Shown here: in pieces, positions 8,000-12,894 of the stretch
Layout of the letters: each line of letters begins with the position of its first letter
How positions within the stretch are numbered: the stretch's first letter is position 1
From: Nitrospinota bacterium
GTDB taxonomy: Bacteria; Nitrospinota_A; UBA7883; JACRLM01
Direction of reading: 5' to 3'
DNA length: 12,894 bases
Assembly (NCBI GenBank): GCA_015231995.1
Contig: JADGAO010000076.1
Coordinates: forward strand, 1-12,894
Notes under the pieces: generated by a model
The model's input: the letters and a program-made list of their open reading frames with translations, nothing else
What the model was told of the DNA's origin: nothing
The model's database searches: none
Made by a program: the position numbers and the translations under genes

Positions 8000-8838
8000 A
8001 CCGTCCCTGCGGGAAGTCCAGGCTGTCGCCCAAACCCACTCTTTACCAAGGAGACCTTTGCATAATTCATCACTTTCGCGATATTGTCACTCTGAACGAA
8101 GCGAAGCGAAGTGAAGAATCTATCTAAGGTTAAATTAAACCCCCTCGCCGCTTCGCGCCACTCCCCCTTGCCAAGGGGGAGAAAGGGGATGGCGTCCCGA
8201 ATCAATAAGTCTTCTGATGGGAAAAATGTTCGGGCAGTAGCATGAAGGTGTAAGCTTGCGGAGGCCGCTGGTTTCTTCAATATTTTATCCAACCCTTCCA
8301 TAATCTGCTCGTATCGTTCGATTTTGCCGACATGCGCATAACGGATGATTCCCGTTTCGTCAACAAAGACGGTAGTCGGCGTAATCTCCACCCCTGCCTC
8401 ATGGGCCAGAGTCGGCCCGTTTTCGGTGACAGCCGGAAATTCTATTTTGTGAAGTTTTACGAACTGGGCAAGCCCGGTTGACGAATCCTGTATCCCGACG
8501 CCAAGCATGGAAAGCCCCGATTTACCATTCTCGGCGTACATTTTCTTTATCAGGGTCATTGATTGGTGAGAACAGGGACACCAACTGGCGAAAAAATAAT
8601 AAACGGTGGGTTTGCCAATGAAATCTTTCTCAGTGACCGGCAAGCCTCCCAAAGTCGTAAACGAGAAGGCGGGAAAAGGATTTCCCACCTTTAACGTTTT
8701 ATTCAGTTTGGACGCATCTGTGACAAAGTGGTTAAACAGAGCGTTCAAAATGAGCGCAACAGCGCCCAATAGAATAATCTGATTAACGCGCCTCCTGGAT
8801 TTGGCCACCGGAGGCGCGTTTTCAATCAAAGTAGCCAT
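7996..8838 (-). CDS. Membrane-anchored TlpA/peroxiredoxin-like protein with CPC active site and repeat-derived C-terminal tail
   Basis: 280 residues. A basic N-terminus and one membrane anchor (about 18-40) place a thioredoxin/AhpC-TSA domain (about 48-195) outside the cytoplasm. The active site is ASWCPCSH, with C87 and C89 separated by one residue; bases 8572-8580 confirm CPC. A cis-proline-type ITPTTVFVD follows. The family usually has CxxC, so disulfide chemistry may differ. After about residue 200 the protein no longer looks like the family: residues 220-226 are encoded by a perfect palindrome (8161-8181) and residues about 240-252 by a copy of the repeat that also ends the window. The extra 80 or so residues are probably translated repeat DNA. 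It begins 14 bases after the cytochrome gene, and its stop overlaps the CcdA-like start. A periplasmic thiol redox role coupled to CcdA is likely. Confidence 0.85.
   Translation of the reverse strand: MATLIENAPPVAKSRRRVNQIILLGAVALILNALFNHFVTDASKLNKTLKVGNPFPAFSFTTLGGLPVTEKDFIGKPTVYYFFASWCPCSHQSMTLIKKMYAENGKSGLSMLGVGIQDSSTGLAQFVKLHKIEFPAVTENGPTLAHEAGVEITPTTVFVDETGIIRYAHVGKIERYEQIMEGLDKILKKPAASASLHLHATARTFFPSEDLLIRDAIPFLPLGKGEWREAARGFNLTLDRFFTSLRFVQSDNIAKVMNYAKVSLVKSGFGRQPGLPAGTV
8085..8120 (+). repeat. Dispersed repeat copy inside the TlpA-like gene
   Basis: It begins TGTCACTCTGAACGAAG and ends GAAGTGAAGAATC. The first 14 bases equal 12781-12794, and the last 13 equal 12811-12823. The middle has a short period-5 expansion (GAAGC, GAAGC, GAAGT). 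The + strand copy is antisense to the host gene. Confidence 0.75.
8139..8190. repeat. Second palindromic repeat element inside the TlpA-like gene
   Basis: It contains a perfect inverted repeat with 10-base arms, CTCCCCCTTG (8161-8170) and CAAGGGGGAG (8172-8181), around one central C. It is flanked by CCCCCTCGCC on the left and GAAAGGGG on the right. A strong hairpin would form in the operon mRNA. It looks like dispersed repeat DNA rather than coding sequence; copy number cannot be judged from one window. Confidence 0.6.
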
Positions 8839-8852
8839 ATAAAACGACTCGA

Positions 8853-9455
8853 CTATTTGCCAGAGGACGGCTTGGTTGGGGCGGCGCCTTCAGTGGCGGG
8901 CGCGGCTTGCGAGCCATCCTCTTCCTTCTGTTCCCTCTCCGATTCTGGTTTGCCCAAATCTTTCTGCGCTTCCTTAATACCGGACATATGCCCGATCTTG
9001 AGGCTGTCCATTTTGGACAAGGCATGTTCTATCGGGCGCTTCTCGATCGGCGTCTTGTACAGCTCCATAAGGAACGGATAGCGGCCCACAAGCCTTTCGA
9101 TGTCCCTTTCCCTGAAGTCATGTTCCCAGTTGCCCACAAGCGCGTTCCACACCTGCACTATGGCGACGGCCTGAACCTCGGTGATGTTCTCTATCACCAG
9201 ATCGGGCCGGGTGGTTTTGTAGTTCTGGATGAATATCTGCATGTGCGGAACCACCGCCACGAATGGCGGTCCGCATCTTGGGCAATACAGCTTGATACGC
9301 TCATCCGTATGGCACTGAGTGCATATTGTACGGGCAAGCTTGTACGCTTCCGTCGGAGTGTAGTCAATATACCCCTTGGCCTTGAGCTTGGCCAAAGCTC
9401 CATCCCTGGCCGGGTTCGGCATGGCCAGGGCCACAACCACAAAAGCCGCCATCAA
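8853..9455 (-). CDS. Exported monoheme cytochrome c with an extra CxxC
   Basis: First gene of the eight-gene leftward operon, 200 residues from TTG 9455 (ATG at 9452). One haem site is CTQCH (C45, C48, H49 from the TTG), followed nine residues later by CPRCG (C58, C61), a CxxC without histidine that may bind metal or form a disulfide. Further on is VVPHMQIF, with a possible axial methionine, and TEVQAVAIVQVWNALV, a typical C-terminal cytochrome helix. The last 40 or so residues are charged and low-complexity (E/K then A/P), likely disordered. The chosen start leaves a signal peptide with no positive n-region. In frame upstream, codons to 9491 encode LNKKIVSTVVVA, a proper n-region, so translation may begin at the rare CTG 9491; the frame is closed by TGA at 9525-9527. 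Role: periplasmic electron transfer (inferred). Confidence 0.82.
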   Translation of the reverse strand: MMAAFVVVALAMPNPARDGALAKLKAKGYIDYTPTEAYKLARTICTQCHTDERIKLYCPRCGPPFVAVVPHMQIFIQNYKTTRPDLVIENITEVQAVAIVQVWNALVGNWEHDFRERDIERLVGRYPFLMELYKTPIEKRPIEHALSKMDSLKIGHMSGIKEAQKDLGKPESEREQKEEDGSQAAPATEGAAPTKPSSGK

Positions 9456-9538
9456 GGCGACAACAACGGTCGAAACTATCTTCTTGTTCAGTTTAACGGC
9501 CCCCCAGAGGCAAAAAAAGTTTTCTCACACATTTCTGG

Positions 9539-9544
9539 ATTTTA
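9539..9544 (-). promoter_or_regulatory. Candidate extended -10 element for the leftward cytochrome operon
   Basis: On the minus strand the bases read TGC-TAAAAT, an extended -10 with five of six matches to TATAAT. No good -35 hexamer lies 16-18 bases upstream. Transcription would start near 9532, leaving a leader of about 40 bases to the possible CTG start or about 80 to TTG/ATG. It is the best of several weak candidates. Confidence 0.3.
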
Positions 9545-9642
9545 GCACATAACATGCCGCCCAAGCGGAACGGACTCTATACGCAAACAGCGTCAAATAC
9601 ATGCAAAAAAGAGAGGCGCAAGAAGCAATCATCTTATATATC

Positions 9643-9661
9643 AATCTGTTTCAAGCAGATT
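9643..9661. promoter_or_regulatory. Inverted repeat, possible regulator site
   Basis: AATCTG and CAGATT form perfect 6-base arms around a 7-base centre, 19 bases in all. It sits about 160 bases upstream of the sigma-54 promoter and about 100 bases upstream of the leftward -10 candidate. That is a common distance for an enhancer-binding activator, but the site is short enough to arise by chance. Confidence 0.3.
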
Positions 9662-9770
9662 CACCGCTTTTGCAACCAGTGGGAAAAACAACCGGCTGGA
9701 CATCCTCTAACAATTAAAACCCTGGACTGTGTCAATTGTTTCCTTTTTTTGATGATCCGAGCCCTGTTCC

Positions 9771-9801
9771 GTTTCACAAATAACAATGTTATTATTGAAA
9801 C
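9771..9801. promoter_or_regulatory. 31-base near-perfect palindrome upstream of the sigma-54 promoter (probable operator/activator site)
   Basis: Outer arms GTTTCA (9771-9776) and TGAAAC (9796-9801), and inner arms AATAACA and TGTTATT (9779-9785 and 9787-9793), share one centre at 9786. Thirteen of fifteen base pairs match. The centre is 34 bases upstream of the -24 GG and about 59 bases upstream of the predicted transcription start. This fits a dimeric transcription factor or sigma-54 activator site. The regulator is not identified. Confidence 0.6.
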
Positions 9802-9818
9802 TTCCCTTTTTAAACACA

Positions 9819-9833
9819 TGGCACAGTCTTTGC
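9819..9833 (+). promoter_or_regulatory. Sigma-54 (RpoN) -24/-12 promoter
   Basis: The bases TGGCACAGTCTTTGC match the consensus TGGCAC-N5-TTGC, with GG and GC separated by exactly 10 bases. Transcription should start near 9844-9845, giving a leader of about 45 bases before the ATG at 9890. Such promoters need an AAA+ activator. The NtrB-type kinase at 2817-3848 belongs to a class that often works with one, though no activator gene is in the window. Confidence 0.75.
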
Positions 9834-9872
9834 CTAATTCTAAAAAGGGGAATTCACAAATTTCGTTTATCT

Positions 9873-9877
9873 AGGAG
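9873..9877 (+). promoter_or_regulatory. Ribosome binding site of the universal stress protein gene
   Basis: AGGAG lies 12 bases before the ATG at 9890. The spacing is longer than usual, but no closer purine-rich site exists. It lies within the leader predicted from the sigma-54 promoter. Confidence 0.5.
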
Positions 9878-9889
9878 TTCGGTCGTTTC

Positions 9890-11071
9890 ATGTACAAGAA
9901 CATTCTTGTGACGCTTGATAACTCGTCTTACTCCCTTTGGGGGTTGGACAGGGCAATGGATATCGCTCATTCGTTCAACTCCACCCTCACCGGCAACCAT
10001 GTGTACGCCGCCCGGTTGCACGAAAAGCGGTTCGAGCAGATGGAGCCTGGCCTTCCGGCGAAATATCAGCAACCAGAAGAGCTTCAAAAGCAGAGAGACA
10101 TCCACGCGGAGCTTATAGAGAAGGGCCTTCAGGTCATATCCGACTCCTACCTAGACGTTTTTCAGGAAAGATGTGAAAAAGCCAACCTCCCATACGTCCG
10201 CAAGTCTATGGAGGGAAAGAACTACTCCGAGCTGGTGCGCGACATAAAAGAATCTTCTTACGACCTGGTCGCCCTGGGTTCCAGAGGGTTGGGCGAAGTT
10301 CCCACCACCGAGCTTGGGAGCGTGTGCGAGAGGGTTGCGCGCCGTATCACCGTGGACACCCTGGTGGTCAAAAACGGAACGCCATTGAAAGGCGGCCATG
10401 TGGTCGTTGGGATTGACGGTAGCGAGCAGTCCTACGCCGCGATGGGCGCGGCCATCGAACTGCAAAAGAGGCTCGGATGCAAAGTGACGGCGCTGGCGGT
10501 GTTCGACCCGGATTTCCATTACAAGGCGTTCGACAGCATCGCTAAAGTGCTCTCCGAGGAAGCCGGAAAAGTCTTTCGTTTCAAGGAGCAGGAAAAACTT
10601 CACGACGAGATCATAGACCAGGGGCTGGAGAAGATATACCGCGACCACCTGTCCATGGCCGAAAAAATGGCCGAACGCGAAGGCGGCAAGATAACCGCCG
10701 AGCTTCTTTCCGGCAAACCTTACGACGAGATTATCAAGTGGTTAACCGGCAAAGACGTCGCGCTACTCATTCTCGGCAAGGTCGGAGTGCACGGCGACGC
10801 CGGTCTTGACATAGGCTCCAACTCCGAAACGCTCCTCAGACAGGCTCCGTGCAACGTGATGCTCGTCTCCCGCAAGCTCAAGCCCGAACCGGAGCAGGAT
10901 CAACACGCGGAGATGGAGTGGGACGAGGACGCGATCGAGCTTCTCAACCGTGTGCCGGGGTTTGTGCGGAACATGGTGCGAGGCCACATGGAGGCCAATG
11001 CGCGCAAACATGGCGCACAGCGTGTGACGGCCAAGATGATGAAAGACGCCCGCTCGAAGATGGGGTTCTGA
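9890..11071 (+). CDS. Tandem universal stress protein (two UspA domains) with C-terminal PCP_red-like domain
   Basis: 393 residues, soluble. UspA domain 1 covers about 1-162 and domain 2 about 166-332. Both keep the nucleotide motif G-x2-G-x9-G-S (G130/G133/G143-S144 and G296/G299/G309-S310), so both probably bind ATP. After a linker, residues 344-393 (starting W344-DEDAIELLNRVPGFVR and ending in ARSKMGF) match the small helical PCP_red domain best known from the C-terminus of protochlorophyllide reductase subunit B. The same domain occurs twice in the next gene's product. Usp proteins respond to stress or energy state; the added domain suggests targeting to a tetrapyrrole- or radical-SAM-related partner (inference). 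The gene follows a sigma-54 promoter and palindrome, and only 3 bases separate it from the radical SAM gene, indicating one operon. Confidence 0.88.
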   Translation: MYKNILVTLDNSSYSLWGLDRAMDIAHSFNSTLTGNHVYAARLHEKRFEQMEPGLPAKYQQPEELQKQRDIHAELIEKGLQVISDSYLDVFQERCEKANLPYVRKSMEGKNYSELVRDIKESSYDLVALGSRGLGEVPTTELGSVCERVARRITVDTLVVKNGTPLKGGHVVVGIDGSEQSYAAMGAAIELQKRLGCKVTALAVFDPDFHYKAFDSIAKVLSEEAGKVFRFKEQEKLHDEIIDQGLEKIYRDHLSMAEKMAEREGGKITAELLSGKPYDEIIKWLTGKDVALLILGKVGVHGDAGLDIGSNSETLLRQAPCNVMLVSRKLKPEPEQDQHAEMEWDEDAIELLNRVPGFVRNMVRGHMEANARKHGAQRVTAKMMKDARSKMGF

Positions 11072-11074
11072 CTC

Positions 11075-12754
11075 GTGTCGTTCATACCTTACGCCGTCTC
11101 CTGGAACCTGACGAGCCGATGCAACCTGGAGTGTCAGCACTGCTACCTTGACGCAAGCGCCCGGGGAACCGGCGCGGAAGGGGAGCTTTCCACCGACGAA
11201 GCCCTGCGTATCGTCACGCAGATTGCGGAAGTCAACAAAGAGGCTGTGCTGATACTGACAGGCGGCGAACCTCTGGCCCGGCCCGACATTTACCAGATAG
11301 CCTCCCGCGCCGCCGGGCTTGGCATGATGGTTGTCATCGGCACCAACGGGACACTGCTCAACCGCAACGTCGCCTTAAAACTTAAAGAGTCCGGCGTTAC
11401 GGGAGTCGGCGTGAGTCTCGATTCCATCAAGCCGGAAAAGCACGACGCGTTCCGGGGCGTGAAAGGCGCGTTTTTCAAGACGCTCGCCGGTCTCAACGCG
11501 GCCAAGGACGCAGGGCTGGCCGTTCAGATACAGACCACCCCGACGCGCGAAAACATTGACGAACTGCCGCAATTGGCAGATTTCGCGCACAGGCTTGGGG
11601 CGAAGGCGTTCAACATATTCTTCCTCGTCTGCACAGGGCGCGGGGAGAAGATGAGCGACATCACCCCCGACGATTACGAGAAAGTCCTCAACTGGGCGGT
11701 GGAAGCGAAAGATAAATATCCCGGCATGTTGATCCGCCCGAAGTGCGCTCCGCATTTCAAGCGGATACTACATCAACGCAACCCGGATGACGGCCTGTTC
11801 AAAACGTATGTGGCCGCTTGCAGGGCGGGAACGCATTACACGCGGATTGACCCGCACGGCAAAGTCACCCCATGCCCGTATATGGATATCGAGGCTGGCG
11901 ATCTGCGCAAAGAGGATTTCGCCTCGATATGGGAAGGGTCGTCGGTTCTGGAAAAATACCGTACGCCCGAATACGGCGGCAAATGCGGGATGTGCCGGTA
12001 TCGCCTGTTGTGCGGCGGGTGCAGGGCGCGCGCATATGCGCTGACGGGCGACGACATGGGCGAGGATTACTGGTGCGTGTATGAGCCGATAGGACAGGAA
12101 GAGGCTATCGTCAACGAAGACACTATGTCCAAGTTTGCTGGCGGCGAAAGCTCCGGCGTGGAATGGAGCGCCGAGGCATTGGAGACCTTGGGCAAAGTTC
12201 CCGTCTTCGCCCGCGCCATCGTAAAAGCCAGCGTGGAAAAATACGCGAAAGAAAACGGGCTTACGGCAGTGACCCTCGAAGACATGCGTAAAGCCGCGCC
12301 CGCGCCACGGCGTTTCATGGTGGATGGGATGATGGGCGGGAAGCCGGATGTTACGGCGGGCGCTAATAAAAAAGTTGAAACGGAAATCCCGTGGGACGCT
12401 GATGCGCTTGCCCGTGTTAAAAACGCGCCGGACTTTGTGCGGCCGGGGATAATAAAGCTCATGCCCATCCGCGCCCGTCAGTTGGGCAAAACGCGGATTA
12501 CCACCGAGTTCTTAAGCGAAATCCGCGACGAATCCATGCAGTTGGCCACAAAACGGATGAAGAAGTTTGGGTTCGCCGAACTTTCGATGGACGCATGGAA
12601 AACGGCGAGCGACAAATTCAAGAAGTCCCCGGAGAAACGCGAAGTCATCGGCGGGATCGTGGAGTTTTTGAATAAGAGAGAGGGGAAACGCGAAGACATA
12701 ATGGAGAAGTTCGACAAATATTTTGGGGAGAGCGGGGAGAAGAAGAAATCCTGA
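11075..12754 (+). CDS. Radical SAM/SPASM protein, NirJ/AhbD-like, with two C-terminal PCP_red-like domains
   Basis: 559 residues from GTG 11075, 3 bases after the stress-protein stop. The N-terminus WNLTSRCNLECQHCYLDA carries the radical SAM CX3CX2C (C16, C20, C23) and resembles NirJ/AhbC/AhbD enzymes that modify haem side chains. GGEPL follows, a conserved SAM-binding element. A SPASM region for auxiliary Fe-S clusters holds seven cysteines: C249, C267, C304, C307, C313, C316 and C334. Residues about 361-407 and 437-498 are two PCP_red-like domains (W364-SAEALETLGKVP and W440-DADALARVKNAP; the second ends KKFGF). The C-terminal tail is lysine/glutamate-rich. The tetrapyrrole resemblance and PCP_red domains hint at a haem-like or chlorophyll-like substrate, but peptide-modifying SPASM enzymes look similar, so the substrate is open. 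Repeat DNA begins shortly after the stop. Confidence 0.87.
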   Translation: MSFIPYAVSWNLTSRCNLECQHCYLDASARGTGAEGELSTDEALRIVTQIAEVNKEAVLILTGGEPLARPDIYQIASRAAGLGMMVVIGTNGTLLNRNVALKLKESGVTGVGVSLDSIKPEKHDAFRGVKGAFFKTLAGLNAAKDAGLAVQIQTTPTRENIDELPQLADFAHRLGAKAFNIFFLVCTGRGEKMSDITPDDYEKVLNWAVEAKDKYPGMLIRPKCAPHFKRILHQRNPDDGLFKTYVAACRAGTHYTRIDPHGKVTPCPYMDIEAGDLRKEDFASIWEGSSVLEKYRTPEYGGKCGMCRYRLLCGGCRARAYALTGDDMGEDYWCVYEPIGQEEAIVNEDTMSKFAGGESSGVEWSAEALETLGKVPVFARAIVKASVEKYAKENGLTAVTLEDMRKAAPAPRRFMVDGMMGGKPDVTAGANKKVETEIPWDADALARVKNAPDFVRPGIIKLMPIRARQLGKTRITTEFLSEIRDESMQLATKRMKKFGFAELSMDAWKTASDKFKKSPEKREVIGGIVEFLNKREGKREDIMEKFDKYFGESGEKKKS

Positions 12755-12780
12755 CCGCCTCCATCATTCTTCTCGGCGTT

Positions 12781-12884
12781 TGTCACTCTGAACGTAATGT
12801 CATTCTGAACGAAGTGAAGAATCCATCGAAAGAATGTTTTTTCTACATTGATCCTTCGGTCGCTGAGGCTCCCTCAGGATGACA
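12781..12884. repeat. Dispersed repeat cluster with direct and inverted copies downstream of the radical SAM gene
   Basis: A partial copy at 12781-12794 is followed by a full copy at 12798-12823 and, after a spacer with a T run, an inverted relative at 12850-12884 (its reverse complement begins TGTCATCCTGAGG). The outer ends TGTCATTCTGA and TCAGGATGACA can pair with a single G-U wobble, giving a long stem. It may also act as a transcript end for the sigma-54 operon, but no typical GC stem plus T tail is present. Confidence 0.75.
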
Positions 12885-12894
12885 AAAACATTGT

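Larger units (their letters stand above)
9456..9889. other. Divergent intergenic regulatory region
   Basis: About 430 bases separate the leftward cytochrome operon from the rightward stress-protein operon. The segment is clearly more AT-rich than its flanks between about 9600 and 9870. It holds a sigma-54 promoter (9819-9833), a 31-base palindrome (9771-9801), a smaller inverted repeat (9643-9661), a possible extended -10 facing left (9539-9544) and a CCGC/GCGG mini-hairpin (9557-9568). An IHF-like match (TATCAA-N4-TTT, one base off consensus) is at 9639-9651. I see no RNA gene, no terminator with a GC stem and no convincing coding frame. Confidence 0.7.

Noticed and set aside
8085..8190. CRISPR-like repeat array
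   Set aside because: The repeats are of two unrelated kinds, without regular spacers or cas genes.
9600..9640. Leftward -35/-10 pairs such as TTGCAT with TATAGA or TTGAAA with TATAAG
   Set aside because: Spacings are about 19 and 10 bases, outside or at the edge of the workable range; weaker than the extended -10 at 9539-9544.
9725..9745. Possible FNR/CRP-type site around TGTCAATTGT
   Set aside because: The half-sites do not match TTGAT-N4-ATCAA or TGTGA-N6-TCACA well enough.
9741..9750. T run that might end a transcript
   Set aside because: No GC-rich inverted repeat precedes it, so it is not a convincing intrinsic terminator.
9554..9874. 106-codon open frame on the + strand in the intergenic region
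   Set aside because: It overlaps the palindrome and the sigma-54 promoter, has no ribosome site, is of low-complexity AT-rich composition and resembles no protein.
11075..12754. Assignment as nirJ or ahbD
   Set aside because: The radical SAM and SPASM motifs fit, but the added PCP_red-like domains and absence of other haem d1 or alternative-haem genes in the window do not justify a gene symbol.

Overview
The window is bacterial DNA of fairly high GC (judged by eye) and is densely coded. The tightly overlapping genes, multiple exported c-type cytochromes and thioredoxin-fold proteins, a sigma-54 promoter, a corrinoid-activation-type protein and a radical SAM/SPASM protein suggest a Gram-negative, respiring bacterium that is anaerobic or facultative. 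I infer an uncultured lineage of the Deltaproteobacteria/Nitrospinota/Nitrospirota sort. This rests on gene content and on the dispersed repeats, and the sequence does not prove it.

Region 1 (1-3848, + strand). The left edge cuts into a large fusion protein. It carries a UroD/MtaA-type methyltransferase fold, then a [2Fe-2S] ferredoxin domain, then an ASKHA ATPase of the RACE type (reductive activator of corrinoid proteins). Its stop overlaps the start of a cytosolic PAS histidine kinase of the NtrB type, so the two are probably co-transcribed and translationally coupled.

Region 2 (3853-9455, - strand). Eight genes read leftwards with mostly 1-4 base stop/start overlaps. In transcription order they are: a monoheme cytochrome c with an extra CxxC; a membrane-anchored TlpA/peroxiredoxin-like protein with a CPC active site; a CcdA/DsbD-type membrane electron carrier; a secreted, membrane-anchored protein of unknown function; a CcmH/NrfF-like protein with an unusual CPCEC motif; an exported FGE/SUMF1-fold protein lacking catalytic cysteines; a membrane-anchored cytochrome with a CX3CH haem motif; and a TlpA/ResA lipoprotein. 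The combination looks like a self-contained thiol/haem redox module outside the cytoplasm. It may be a dedicated maturation system for the unusual cytochrome(s). It is the best candidate here for an undescribed system.

Region 3 (9456-9889). A roughly 430-base intergenic regulatory region. It has an exact-consensus-type sigma-54 promoter facing right, a near-perfect 31-base palindrome just upstream of it, and a weaker candidate promoter facing left for the eight-gene operon.

Region 4 (9890-12754, + strand). A two-gene operon under the sigma-54 promoter: a tandem universal stress protein with a C-terminal PCP_red-like domain (the domain at the end of protochlorophyllide reductase subunit B), and a NirJ/AhbD-like radical SAM-SPASM protein with two further PCP_red-like domains. 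The shared domain links the two products.

Region 5 (12755-12894). Dispersed-repeat DNA with direct and inverted copies of a motif related to TGTCATTCTGAACGAAG. A second copy of this family, with another palindromic repeat, lies inside the 3' end of the TlpA-like gene near 8085-8190 and appears to have rewritten its C-terminus.
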